64,000 nucleotides of DNA from Coptis chinensis (taxonomy: Eukaryota; Streptophyta; Magnoliopsida; Ranunculales; Ranunculaceae), in assembly GCA_015680905.1 (NCBI GenBank), contig CM027380.1, positions 31,798,001 to 31,862,000 on the forward strand, given 5' to 3'. The notes beneath the pieces are model-generated. The model saw only the letters and a list, made by a program, of their open reading frames with translations, was not told where the DNA came from and made no database searches. Made by a program: the position numbers and the translations under genes. Position 1 is the stretch's first letter. Each line of letters begins with the position of its first letter. Of this stretch, positions 34,640 to 46,052 are shown in pieces.

Positions 34640-35290
34640 TCCCTCTTTTTATTTTGACTTGGTATCGAGCATACGATACTATATATGCAAAAAAATTCAT
34701 AACGATCTTGACCTGATATCGATATCTTTGCCAATACCAGGATTTTTCTCACAATCTTGACCTGATATCGACATCTCTACCAATACCAGGATTCTTATCA
34801 CGATTTTGACCTGATATCGATTCTCCTGTCAATACCAGAATTTTTTTACCCGAACTTGACATTGCTGCCAAGAACTGGATTTTTTTACCCGAACTCGACA
34901 TTGCTGCCAAGAACTGGATTTTTTACCCGAACTCGCATTGCTACCAAGAACTAGATTTTTTTACCCGAACTCGACATTTCTGCCAAGAACTGAATTTTTT
35001 ACCCAAACTCGACATCTCTGCCAAGAACTGGATTTTTTTACCCGAACTTGACATTGCTGCCAAGAACAGGATTTTTTTACCCGAACTCATATTGCTGCCA
35101 AGAACTAGATTTTTTACCCGAACTCGACATTTCTGCCAAGAACTGGATTTTTTTACCCGAACTCGACATTGTTGTCAAGAACTAGATTTTTTAACCTGGT
35201 ATCGAGATGAGGATCTACAGATCACCAGGGTTTAGGTTTGACCTAGTATCGAGATGAGGATCTACAGATCACCAGGGTTTTTGATTGACC
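34640..35290. repeat. Minisatellite 2 (44-bp type units flanked by longer related units)
   Basis: The core array, 34845-35190, has about eight or nine units of TTTTTTACCCGAACTCGACA + TTGCTGCCAAGAACTGGA with small length changes. On the left are three units built on TTGACCTGATATCGAYATC and CCAATACCAGGATT. On the right are two units built on TGGTATCGAGATGAGGATCT and ACAGATCACCAGGGTTT. Shared words (GGTATCGAGA, CAGGATT) link it to minisatellite 1. It lies between the integrase fragment and the accessory gene of E2. Confidence 0.92.
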
Positions 35291-35423
35291 TACTATCAAT
35301 ATATAATTCTAGAAATACGAGCATCTGTGATATTTGCATAGATATTGCTTTTGGAAATAACAATCTTTTTATTGAATGTATAACTTTTGAGAAAAAAACA
35401 CATGATGATACTCAAAATATTCT

Positions 35424-36418
35424 TTATTGATAAAATGCTTTCAAATTACTTATATTTTGAGGCTTTGGTAATATTACACCTTTAGCCATTTTTAAGTAGT
35501 AAGCTCTATTGATTCCTACTTTGTGAATGATGTAAGGCCCATCCCAACTTGCTACTAGTTTGCCAGCCCCTTTCTTTTTAGTTGCTTGAGTACCCACTTT
35601 CAAGACCAAATCACCTTCTTGAAAATGTCTTTCTCTCACTTTCTTGTTGAAAACTTTTCTGAGCTGCCGATGGTATGTGTCAAGCCTTAATCTTGCTTGG
35701 TCTCTTGTTTCCTCAAGATTGAGGACTTTTGCTGCCATTACTTCATTATTTAGGCCAGTCGTTAAGACTTTGGTTATGGATGTCGATACCACCATTTCTG
35801 ATGGGGTGGCTGCTTCCATTCTATAAGCTAATATAAAAGGAGATTCACCCGTGGCAGTTCGAGGTGTCGTTCTATAAGCCTATAGAACGCTATTTAACTA
35901 ATCCACCCAGAGACCTTCCTTGTCATCCAACTTTTTCTTGATATTATCCATAATGGTTTTATTTGTTGCTTCTACTTGCCCATTACCCTGAGCATAATAT
36001 GGTGCAAACATGAAATACTTCACCTTGTATGATTCCAAGAAAGCTTGTACCTTTCCTCCCTTGAACTGTGGCCCATTATTTGATATAATGACATATAGCA
36101 ACCCATATCGACATATTACTCTTTTGAAAAGAAATTTTATCACATCTTGCTCCTTTATGTGCTGTAAGGCTATGGCCTCTACCCATTTGGTGAAACAGTC
36201 TGTGACCACAAGCATGAATCACCTTTTCCCTCTTCCAGGTGCTAGAGGTCCGACAATTTCCATTCACCATAGCGTAAAAGGCCATGGGTTCGTGCATTTG
36301 AGGCCAAAAATATCCTTGCCTCGTGATTTTATTCGCCAATAACCTTCCAGCTGAATGGTTCCCACACTCTCCTTCGTGTAATTCTGCAATGATTAAATGT
36401 GTCTCTTCAGGTGATATA
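35424..36418 (-). pseudogene. Tat-type integrase fragment of E2
   Basis: Minus strand, three frames. 36432-36300: HHCC zinc-binding domain (HLIIAELHEGECGNHSAGR then GYFWP). 36215-35898: catalytic core with VTDCFTKWVEA, SNNGPQF and GQVEATNKTI. 35819-35424: C-terminal domain ending GPYIIHKVG then NLKAFYQ. The second catalytic Asp (SDNG in the family) is Asn here (AAT for GAT), so it could not catalyse integration even with the frameshifts near 36220 and 35880 ignored. The 5' end is cut by the family-B LTR at 36419. Family pattern is Ty3/gypsy, Tat-like C-terminus. Confidence 0.87.
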
Positions 36419-37325
36419 TGATAATAGCCCAAAACTATAGTTTTAACCCCTTAATAATATTACATTTAGACCAATTATGTGTATAATAAATAAGAGTTAG
36501 TACTGTTTACGTACTTTTGTATATTTCAGGTCTTGGAGTCAAATATGTGAAGAAATATGTCACTTTTGCAAGAGAAAGGAGCAAAGGTTGGTTGCTAAGA
36601 AGTTATATGGTTAAAGCCCAAGTTTCAAGGAGAAAAAACCTTTTTAAAGCCCAGTCAAAGCTGACAAGTCAAAGTAAACGCAGACAGAAATAGAGCAGAA
36701 AAGTCAACAGAACTTCCGCAAGCCGTATCTTTGGATTCAGGCCTCGGAATTGGGCCTACTATATGTCAAAATGACCGGCGTGGAAAGAGCTTTCTAATGG
36801 TCTAGTCCTTGATCTAATCAGAGAAGTAAAAATGTACAAAAAGGCTATTGCAATAATTTCCAGTAGAGAGACCCTTTTTAGACTTAAGTAATTAGGTTTT
36901 GGACTTGATTTAATGGCCCAAAACATAGCTCCAAAGCCCATGCATGAAATTGTAAACCTAGCCCTCTCCTATATAAAGAGAAGTAAGGCTAAACTTTATA
37001 ATCTAACCCTTCCATTAGATATAATAATTTAGATCTCACCCTTAGTTAATTAAGTTTTCTATAATTAGTTTTCTTTAGTTTTAAACCCAAGTTATTGATT
37101 TATTAGCCTAGCCACCATTAATTCAATTCAAGTTATTATTAATAAAGTGGTTCTTCATTATGTCTTATTCTTATTCTTATTCTTTTAATTATGATATTCT
37201 AATGAATCATAGCTAAACCTCTATTAGAGGGGTTTGATTGAAGGTTTGATGAAGACTTGATGTGTTAGTGTAGAATAAGTTGTAGTAAAATATTACACTT
37301 TAGAAGGTAGTTAGATCACCATGAG
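36419..37325 (+). repeat. Family-B LTR, 5' portion, plus orientation
   Basis: Starts TGATAATAGCCCAAAACTAT and follows, in reverse orientation, the LTRs at 38763-40127 and 41351-42835: shared words AGTTTTAACCCCTTA, GACCAATTATGTG, CCGGAATTGGGCCTAC-type and GGAAAGAGCTTTC. Similarity holds to about ATCACCATGA at 37323, after which element D begins. TATA box CTATATAAAG near 36970. It interrupts the E2 integrase; ATATA (36414-36418) would be one TSD copy. Confidence 0.85.
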
Positions 37326-38009
37326 TGTAGGGAGGATTTCCTGCCATTGAACAGATGACACGAGTATGGGAAATAACTTAAGGCTATAGATGTCTAGAAT
37401 GAGACGAGGACAATCAGATCAGTTTCGTGAATAAGTGATCTCGTGCTTAGCACGAGTGTTTAGTGGATATGTGCTAGGCACGTGGCTGACCACCTCTAAG
37501 TATGACAGTTCTCCAAGTTATTAGGAACTGATATAGACAGTTCCTACATAGAAGGAAACTAAAGATGACGATCTCTGATGATAAGGAAGGAATCGTGATG
37601 ACATATCTTAAGAGTTACCTTTTAGATATAATCCTCCCATACGTGATGGGACATTATGATCAACAAGGAAACTTACCTCTCATAAGATATGGTCTAGATT
37701 CAGACTTCCATAAGAAGAGGAATCCTAATAGGAAGGCAGAGTCCAAAGATGGAAGGGAACTCACAAGCGGTGGGGACAGCCCTAACCCTAGGACTCTCGT
37801 AGCTCTTCCTATATAAACCATAAGGATTCACTCTTAGGAACTACGCAAAAGAGGGTTTGATTCTCCTTAAGAACAAAGGAGATACATAGGCAGCCGTCAC
37901 ACGGTTCAACCCTGAACTCACCATCATCTTATCCCTTCTCTATTCAGTAGAGGCTTCAAGATCACAAGGCACAGAGGAAGATCAGGGGATACTCGGAATT
38001 TCCCCTACA
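37326..38009 (+). repeat. 5' LTR of element D
   Basis: Starts TGTAGGGAGG and ends CCCCTACA, with a perfect 6-bp terminal inversion TGTAGG/CCTACA. TATA box CTATATAAACC near 37810. The primer site follows six bases later. The left flank ATGAG (37321-37325) is a possible TSD copy. Confidence 0.8.
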
Positions 38010-38014
38010 TCTTT

Positions 38015-38032
38015 TGGCGTCGTCTGTGCGGA
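38015..38032 (+). promoter_or_regulatory. Primer binding site of element D
   Basis: TGGCGTCGTCTGTGCGGA lies just after the LTR. It differs at two positions from TGGCGCCGTCTGTGGGGA, a common primer site of plant gypsy elements. Confidence 0.75.
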
Positions 38033-38093
38033 TGAAAGCAGGTAAATATTCATTTTAAATGATTGATTTAGTTTAAAAACTCTTACTGATGTT

Positions 38094-38762
38094 GTGATGG
38101 TAGGAGCAAAAGAAACAAAGGGTGGTGCTACCACATGCAGCGTCGCCATCAGAGAAAAAGAACACGAGATGCCTGAAGGGGGTGAGAATGTCGATTACCA
38201 CGATGAGAATGATCCCTCCCAAGGACCTGTAACCAACCCTGATGGACTAGTTGTTCCTCAGAGCAGGTCCCAGGAATAACTCTCAGGAGGAACGTTATAT
38301 TGGTGAGAATGCTGTCCTCACCAACCCAGAGTCTGTTCAGGCGAGTCAGGCGGTGCAGGCTCTAGAACAGCAAAGAAGCAACCTTGAGCGAGAATTACAG
38401 CTGCTAAGGCACTTATACTAGTCTGACACAGGGAAGGAGCCACTCATCGATCTCGATGATGACGACCTTCTGGAAGGTGGTCGTGCTAGGAACCCAAGGC
38501 ATGGGGATCCATTACTATGCGAGCCATCTGAGTCAGAATACAACAACTCATATAAGGACTCAGGAACAGCCTCAGAACTGGAGTCCCCTGACCAGGATCG
38601 TGATGTCGACCCTCGACACCGTAAAAGACCTCAGAACAGGAAACTCTCTACCAAAGAAGTGCATGGGAAACTGAAAAGAATGACCTGATCCGTCAGATGC
38701 ATCGGATGACAGGCAAGAGGAGAAAAATGCAAGACTCTCTTGTTCAATCTGTTATAATGGGG
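38094..38762 (+). pseudogene. gag of element D, N-terminal part
   Basis: Open frames from ATG 38094 (MVGAKETKGGATTCSVAIRE) shift after about 60 codons to a frame with a Gln/Leu coiled coil (LEQQRSNLERELQLLRHLY, then a TAG) and an Asp/Ser-rich segment (SESEYNNSYKDS). Frameshifts and stops are present. It continues past the solo LTR at 38763 into 40128. Confidence 0.6.
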
Positions 38763-40127
38763 TGATAAAAGTAAAATGAGTAGTTTACCTACGAAATGAA
38801 CGATGAATTCAAAACGTAAGTAAACTAAAACTAAACTTTTACTATCTCAATTATCAAAGCTTCTACTCTCAATGCGAATTGCACTAAGTGGAGTAAGAAG
38901 TTCGTTCCACTCCTAGTTCCCTAGCATGGATTGTCTTCTAAGTTTAAGAAATCAGTCTTAAGTCAATGAGAGCTTTACGAAATGTTATGCTAACAAGACG
39001 CGTTAATTTAAATAACAAGATATAATATAAACTAAAGTTAATCTATGAAAGCTACGGGAATACGATTGTTTGACTCTAGATAAAGAAATAGAGGGGAATT
39101 AAATCCACCTCGAATCCAACTTAATAACCTAGTATAGATTGTCGTATCTCGATTCTTACGTTTTCACGGCAAGAATTTCGAGTCTAATCCCTAGTGTTCA
39201 TGGCATTCCTACCGGACACTAACTAGCATGTGAGGTCGTCCACCCATTCTCATGGCAAAACACGACCTTCTAGAGTGGAATAGATTCTACTACCAATTCT
39301 ATACTAACCACTAAGTTTTCATCAAGGCTTCATCAATCCCTCTAATGGAGGTTTTAGCCTTGAGTCATCAAACTAACATTTCCCATTGAATCTAAACTAA
39401 ACATAATGTAAGAAATTGAGATTTACTTAATTAAACAATAATAAATCTAATTAATAACTAAGAATTGAATGATAACAAGAATTGAAATTAGATCTAGAAT
39501 GGAAATGACAAGAACGAAATTGAATAATAACTATTTTATTTATCTAATCAATCAAGAACAATCATTCAAGAATTTAATCTAAAACAAGAATTGTAATGGA
39601 ACTAAAACTTAATTAATTAATTAAAACAGATCTAGAATTCTATATATTAATTTAGGTCTAACTAGCTACCATTAACAAAGAGCTAAGCTTTTGTTTTTAT
39701 ACATTCAGATCCAAAAATCGTGCATGGGCTTGGAGCCATGTTTTGGGCGTGAGAATCGTGCCCAAAACCCAATTCTTTTCAAATTCAAAAGGCCCTTCAG
39801 CTGCAGTTGGCTTCCACAGACTTTTTGTCCACTTCTGCTCCTCTGATTGGGTCAAGGCTTGGACCATTGGAAAGCTCTTTCCGAGCCGGTCGTTTTGACA
39901 TAAGGTAGGCCCAATTCCGAGGTCTGAGTCCAAAGATATGGCATTCCGAAGTTCTCGACCGTTGCTCCTTTATCTCGCTAAAGTGGCACATTTACGCACA
40001 TAATGGACTTTGAAGCCTGAAATGCATAAAAACACGTAATCAGTATTAACTCTTACTTATTATTCACATAATTGGTCTAACAGTATGATTATTAAGGGGT
40101 TAAAACTACAGTTTTGGGCTCTTATCA
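38763..40127 (-). mobile_element. Solo LTR of family B (TSD TGGGG)
   Basis: 1365 bp. On the minus strand it starts TGATAAGAGCCCAAAACTGT and ends ...TACTTTTATCA. The flanks TGGGG at 38758-38762 and 40128-40132 are identical. It corresponds along its length to 41351-42835 and to 36419-37325. Inserted in the gag gene of element D. Open frames inside (39697-39991, minus) recur in the other LTRs and are not genes. Confidence 0.95.
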
Positions 40128-41350
40128 TGGGGGCAGGCAGATCCATTTGTATCACAGGTGATGAGGAAACCATATCCCCGTGGTTACAGACAACCGAAGT
40201 TCAGTGTCTTTAGTGGCAAGTCAGATCCGGTGGATCACGTATTCAGGTATCGTGCCATTATGGGATAATATGAGAGATATGATCATGTCATATGTCAGGA
40301 GTTCAAAGCCTCCCTGTCTGGATCTAAGCTCTAGTGGTACCACAAATTACCTGAGCGTCAAATCAGGTCCTCAGAATAACTATTTAGGACCTTCATAGAC
40401 AACAAGCATCAGCCAAAACGGATCGATGCATTGTTCAATATCAAGAAAAAGAATGGAGAGGCATTAAGATCCTACATGCAATGGTTCATGGAAGTTTCAA
40501 TCCAAATAGAGTCTTGTGACGAACAGACTGCTATAATAGCTTTCAAACAAGGGTTGGATGAAAAGAACGCGTTATTCAGATCTCTCTCCAGGAAACCACC
40601 CCGCAATTTAGAGGAACTCCTTGACAGGGTTGAAACTTATACGGGGTGGGAAGAGGATGTCCTGAACAAACGTCAGGAAGCAAAGAAGACTAGTCGGACA
40701 CTTCCTGGTTCCTCGAGAAGGGAATGGATATTCTTCCCCTCAAAAATCTAAGAGAGACCATAATCGTGGTCGCCAAAGGGCCGAATCCCCATCAAAGGGA
40801 CAAATGCCCAGAGGGCAATACCAAAATGTAGCCAATAGTGCAGATGGAAAACCACAGAAGAAGCCACGTGTGAAGGGAGCTGAAGAAGCTCTTCCCTCAA
40901 TGGATAGAAACTTCGCTCCTTTGAACAAAATGCCAGATGAGGTTCTGGGCTCGATAAAAAATCAGAGTTACCTCAAATGGCCAGCTCCGCTAAAGCCAGG
41001 CTCCTTGGGTACCAGAGACCAAAAGACCTACTGCAAGTTCCATAAGAGTATGGGTCACAGCACCAGAGCCTGCAAGACCTTGAAAAATGAACTACAAGAT
41101 CTGATTGAAAGGGGGTATTTGAAGTAGTTTGTGGCACACAAACAGGCGAACGCATTACAGTCTAAGAAGATCAGCACGTCAATTCAGGATCCCCCAGGTA
41201 CTGGACCGTTCAATGGCCGACTCGAAATAAATATGATTTCCAGAAAAACAAGCAAACGAAGTAGACATATCACTGACAAGAGTGTGCGATATCAAATGCG
41301 CATCGCCAAGCAGATGAGGATCATGAACAGCGAGCTGACTACAGGAGCTT
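40128..41350 (+). pseudogene. gag of element D, capsid and knuckle part
   Basis: Retrotrans_gag pattern with YPRGYRQPKFSVFSGKSDPVDHV (40150-40240, several stops after it), then an open frame 40431-40751 with IDALFNIKKKNGEALRSY, AIIAFKQGL and RVETY. A second open frame, 40804-41127, carries a Cys/His motif YCKFHKSMGHSTRAC and ends at a TAG followed in frame by FVAHKQ, so CAG to TAG is likely. The end 41131-41350 resembles the segment before protease. At least three breaks. The B element cuts it at 41351. Confidence 0.82.
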
Positions 41351-42835
41351 TGATAATAGTAAAACAATAGTTTCACCTACGAATAAATTATGAAGCTCAA
41401 ACGCAAGTAAAACTAAAACTATTTTCGTGTGTGTTATCAAAGATTTCTACTCTCGAATCTATCGAAATAGAGTGAAGTAAAAGATTCGTTCCACTCCTAG
41501 TTCTTTAGCATTCAATGTTTTCTACGACTATCGGTGTATCCAAAGTTAATGAGAGTAATGGTGGGAAATTATACTGCGATGTGAATTATACTAACGAGAT
41601 ACGATACTTCAAACTACGGAATTTCTAAATTGACTATATGATAAGGAATTAGGGGGGATTGATTCCACCTTAACTCGACTTAATCAACTAACAAAGATTC
41701 ATCGTGATCCAAATTTCAATGCTTTCGCATATCAAAATGGTATTTCTAATCCCTAATTATACATGGCAATCTCTACCAATTAATAACTAGCATGTGAAGT
41801 AACCAAACCCATTTTCATGGTGATCTAATTACTTTCTAGAATTGAATAGATTATCACGACGATTTCTAAGTTAACAAAGATCAAGCTTCATCAAGGCTTC
41901 TTCAACCCCCTTTAATGGAGGTTTAGCCTATAATCATTATGCTATCATTTCCAATCGAAATTGAACAAGACATAATATAAAGATTCTAACTTTATTAATA
42001 TAAATATTCTAAACAATAATTCAAAATTAAATTAACTCTAAGAAATGATTAACAACTAAGATATGAATTTAAATCTAAGTAATTTACTAAATCAAAACCA
42101 AAATTATGAAGAACTAACTATTTTTATTAATCTAATAAAGGAATAACAATGATTCAATAATCTAAATTAATACAAGGTATGAAAACTAATTAATTGAAGA
42201 AAACTAGATCTAGAACTATCCTCTAATGGCTACTTGCTACCTAACCTAAGTATATCTTAAGAGCTAAGTCTTGTCTATTGAAATGGAGGAGACCAGATCC
42301 ACATTTTCGTGCATGGGCTGAGGAGCCATGCTTTGGGCCAGAAAATCGAGCCCAAAGCCCAATTTCTTCAGTCCACAGACCCCTTTCCAGTCGGATTTGA
42401 TTTCAGCAAACTTTTAATCCATCTTTGCTCCTTTGATTGGGTCAAGGCATGGACCATTAGAAAGCTCTTTCCGAGAAGGTCGTTTTGACATAAGGTAGGT
42501 GCAATTCTGAGGTCTGAGTCCAAAGATACAGACTTCGGAAGTTCTAGTGACTTTTGTGCGCTGTTTCTGCCCGCATTGACTTTGACTTTTCAGCTTTGAC
42601 CAGGCTTTACAAAGGCTTTTTCTCCTTGAATCTTGGCTTTTAATCACAAAACTTCTTAGCAACCAACCCTTGCTCCTTTATCTAGCCAAAGTGACACATT
42701 TCTACACATAATTGACTTCAATGTCTGAAATACATAAAAGCACGTAATCAGTATTAACTCTTATTTATTACTCGCATAATTGGTCTAAAAGTATTATTGC
42801 TAAGGGGTTAAAACTACAGTTTTGGGCTCTTATCA
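41351..42835 (-). repeat. 3' LTR of element B
   Basis: 1485 bp. On the minus strand it starts TGATAAGAGCCCAAAACTGT right after a G-rich PPT (TTTGAGGGTGG) and ends ...ACTATTATCA. Same family as 38763-40127, about 120 bp longer. Confidence 0.9.
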
Positions 42836-44660
42836 AACCACCCTCAAATAGCATTTTGCTTGTCCTCAAGCAAATATGAGAAATTAGAATAAGTGACAAA
42901 AAATGGAGTTCTAACTAATTTCGTTTTACCGAGTGCGATTGCATTGACCATATGCAACAAGGCCTTAAACCACTAGGAATTCCCTAGTGGACGAGTTATA
43001 GCCTCGTGAGAGTTTTCCAGTGAAGGTACTCACAAACTTCATCTATACTACAACGACTAAGAAATAAAACTATTGTTTCCTTATTTATGCTCCCAATTAT
43101 CTATATATCTCACTAGCAATGAATACAGAATAATCAAGTCAAAACCTAAGCTAATATATGCATAATAATCAATCATCTACGAATAAACATATATATAATG
43201 AGTAATACTATGAAATGCACTAGCAGTCCGCTTTTGAAAACTTCGAAATAAGCGCCCTTAAGTAGGTCCTCACATAAATGTCAAGACAAAAACCACTCGG
43301 ATTTTTCTGCTCAAGTTTCGCTACTCCAGTGTGTAGTGGGCACACTTTACCTTACAATCTCAATGACACACAAGGAAGCCGAAGTCGATCAAACACATCT
43401 GCCACTTACTATCACAATAACCTATTCCTAATTGAGCTAGAGGTCTTTATTAGGTGTTGTGGGGATTAGGAGATGGTTTAAGAAGGAAGGAAATGGATAT
43501 TCAAAAAGGACAAGTCTAAGATAAGAGAGTCTTCATATTATGTAACTAGAGAAAACCTTGTTCTTTACTTTTGCTTCTACACTTTGTTTCCATCCTTAGC
43601 CATATTTTTCTTTTTCTTTGGCTTTTGACTCCTTTGATTCTATTTTTGGAGTTCTAACTCTTTATTTTCTTTTATTATTTTTTTTATTTGGATGAAAACT
43701 TTCTTTTCTTATTTGAAGTGACTAACAAATTCTTGATTCCAAAGGTCTTTCTCTTTTCTATTCTTCATCTCTATTCTCAGACTCATTCTACAATTGGTAG
43801 GTTGATTTTTTATTTTTTTATTATTTTATTTTTTTTATTTTGTTTTGTTTTTGTAACAGGGTAAAGGATTTGCGGTTTATGAAAGGTTAAAGAAAGGCTC
43901 AGAGGGGTGATTAGCGGAAAATAATTCATAGGTTTGAATTTCTGGCTATATCGATCCAAAGAGGGCCTAAATTCTCGCTTAGGATATGGTATAGTGATCA
44001 AGCAAGTGGACGTGTGATTTCTCTATCCGGATTTTACTTCTCCCTTGTGTCATTTCTCTAACGTTTCACTCATATAAGGCTTTAGGCTATATTCTCACAG
44101 GATTTGTAGAATAAGTACTCTAGCCTAGATTTCATAAACTTACTGCCAAACAATCATAGATACTCATGTAATATATTTATAGATAGATGCAAAGATTATT
44201 ACCTACATATTAACCTAAGTTTCTAAAAATTATTCTAATGCAAAAGCTACGTGAGACTTCTAGATTATTCAGAGCGTAGAGAAAGAAAACAATACCAATA
44301 TTCCTAAGTGTATAGCATAAATTTTTTATTTATATTTTTAAAAAATTTGAATTTTTACTAGAAAACAAGTGCATACTGTACATATCTATATCCTAACAGA
44401 TGCCTTAATTACACGTGTTTCTATGCCCCCAAACAAGAAGCATGCTTTGTCCTCAAAGTATTTAAATAAATAGGGTAGAGAAATACCATGGAAACGCGTG
44501 AAATTCTGGAACATCTGCAAAACAAGGTTAAAACATACTAATATAGAAAAAGAAGAACAGACGCAACTCTATATGAGTTTCACCCGTTATGGGGTTAACA
44601 AGAATCAAATTGCTTGGGACATAAGCAGACACTAACTGAAACTAAAAACTTACCTTAACT
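42836..44660 (-). other. 3' untranslated region and PPT of element B
   Basis: No gene. On the minus strand it ends with GAGGACAAGCAAAATGC and TTTGAGGGTGGTT (42836-42870), the usual Tat pre-LTR sequence. Block 42931-43012 is shared with element A and contains a hairpin CCACTAGG-AATTC-CCTAGTGG at about 42970. A long pyrimidine/A-T run (43560-43860, plus strand T-rich) reads A/purine-rich on the element strand. Confidence 0.7.
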
Positions 44661-44665
44661 CCCGT

Positions 44666-45747
44666 TTAAACCTCATCCTCCTCATCTTCAATAAAGAAAT
44701 GAGGTTCCTTTGCATCCTGCCATGCCATGGTAATTTGCCAGGCTTCACGCCACTTATCGTCTACTATAGCTAACCTGTCAAGTGCCACTTGGTCAGATGG
44801 GGTGTAAGGTGCAACCTGATGAGGTTGTATCCTCCACCCTTGCCAAGTCATTGTATGGAACGATCGAATAATACAATTGGTCTCATAATGTCGACCCCAA
44901 CCCAATCTGTGAAACGGGCACAAAAAATAGGGAAGAAACATAGCATAATACGACAAATTTAAATAGGCATAAGAAGGTACTTATGCCTCTTGCTATGGGC
45001 TTGGGCTAAACTAGACATTAGGGTCTGGGGAATATCATAGAGTGTACGTCCCCCAGCTAAAGCAAGGAAAATATCACAAGTTTCATCATTCACAGAAGAA
45101 TAACGCCATTCCCCTCTAATGTTTAGCATGATCCAAAACATAACAGTGCCCACGTTCATAGACAGGCTACCAAGGGAGGCGTTATAATCCCCTTGGTCCT
45201 CTATCCTAAATATTCATGCCCCGTAATGCTCATGTAAATCCTCATAGTTATACATGTACATATTATCCACCAAATAGGCCCATGAGTCTTGTATTTCAGC
45301 AGGCATAGCAAGTCCAAGCACAAAGGCAAGCAAGAACCTGGAAATTTCCATCGTTTCATCCTCGATGATGATGGAGAACACTTGTTCTTCATCTGGTCTA
45401 TCAAAGAACTTACAATTATCATAAAAATAAGATGTAAGAGCGGGAGAATAAAGTTCATCAGGACTTACCAATAGTGGCTCCCAGCCTGCTAGAATGATCA
45501 CTTCGTGAAACCACGCACCATAGGTGTTACTTTGGAACAAGTCTTCAAAAGACTGTTTCGGTATGATACGAGGGGATGTCATCACCAATCTACTCGCTGA
45601 AATAGCTGCAAACGATCCTGGAACAACCCACAAAAAATCTGAATTTTTCGTGCCCACGTGGGTCAGGGCGTGGGGTGCGCTCAACCTATGCCTGGGTAGG
45701 GCGCAGGATGCGCCTTGGTGAATTTTGAGTTCCAGGCACTTAGGCAC
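44666..45747 (-). pseudogene. Element B accessory gene b (putative plant transposon protein type)
   Basis: Minus strand. Exon 1 runs 45747 to about 44992. After a leader made of the GC-rich repeats it has SFEDLFQSNTYGAWFHEV then AGWEPLLVSPDELYSPALTS, EISRFLLAFVLGLAMP, and after one stop NYNASLG-type and SLAQAHSKRHK. A short intron ends at TTTCACAG, and exon 2 reads LGWGRHYET...HFFIEDEEDEV stop at 44666. The single stop in exon 1 is GCA TGA, consistent with CGA to TGA. The pattern (FY...VRG..I.. ...LG.P) resembles the plant-specific domain called putative plant transposon protein, carried by many Tat/Athila elements. Role unknown. True start unclear. Confidence 0.55.
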
Positions 45748-45930
45748 AGGGCCCGCTCACGTGTAGTCTTGGTAAGGAGCGGGTCGTGCTCAGGATGAAA
45801 CTGGAATTTCAATGTTTTGGGCGCGGGTCGCGCTCAAGTTTGGGCTTGGTAGGGCACGGGTCATGCTCTGAAGAAATTTTGACTGACAGTGCCTAGGGCA
45901 CAGGTGGCGTTCCACTGGGGCACAGGTGCG
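45640..45930. repeat. GC-rich tandem repeats, about 78-bp unit, three degenerate copies
   Basis: Units end in CTTGGTAGGGC- or TTGGTAAGGAGC-like words and share GGGCGCGGGTCGCGCTC-type cores (for example 45716, 45778, 45820 regions). GC content is far above the surroundings. It overlaps the 5' end of accessory gene b. It resembles in style, not in sequence, the CpG-rich repeats of the family-A LTR. Confidence 0.65.
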
Positions 45931-46042
45931 CTCCAAGGTGCTGAAATGCGGAAGTGAGAAGGAAAAAGAAGGAAAATGTGGGAGTGAACGGTGAGAGATG
46001 AAAGTGGGATGTAGTGTGGGTTGTGAGTGAAGAATGAAGGAA

Positions 46043-46052
46043 GTTTATATAG
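46043..46052 (-). promoter_or_regulatory. TATA box upstream of accessory gene b
   Basis: CTATATAAAC on the minus strand, about 300 bp upstream of the coding region and followed by a pyrimidine-rich leader (CTTCCTTCATTCTTCACTC). This suggests the gene had its own promoter rather than depending on the LTR. Confidence 0.5.

Larger units (their letters stand above)
18037..36418 (-). mobile_element. E2: Tat-like retrotransposon with antisense accessory gene, heavily interrupted
   Basis: Read on the minus strand, 36418 to 18037: integrase fragment, two minisatellite blocks (35290-34640 and 33692-32941), an accessory gene on the opposite (plus) strand, a PPT (18432-18420) and a 3' LTR (18419-18037). 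The accessory gene is split by CACTA1 and by the 23933-30580 block. The upstream pol, gag and 5' LTR are absent because a family-B LTR cuts the integrase at 36419. The layout (INT, repeats, antisense gene, PPT, LTR) mirrors E1 where the two can be compared. That this is one element is inferred from the order and orientation of parts. Confidence 0.6.
37326..41350 (+). mobile_element. Element D: gypsy retrotransposon 5' part (LTR, PBS, gag)
   Basis: Plus-strand element with 5' LTR 37326-38009, primer site at 38015 and a gag gene split by a solo family-B LTR. It is cut at 41350 by the minus-strand B element. No pol and no 3' LTR are in the window. It sits inside the B LTR that starts at 36419. 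Confidence 0.78.

Noticed and set aside
32941-35290. CRISPR-like arrays of regularly spaced repeats
   Set aside because: Repeats are contiguous with no unique spacers, the DNA is plant nuclear, and no cas-like gene is present. They are minisatellites.
39697-39991. Minus-strand frames in family-B LTRs, also at 42414-42662 and 36759-36941
   Set aside because: They lie in LTR U3/R sequence shared by all B copies, have no protein-family pattern, and differ in frame between copies.
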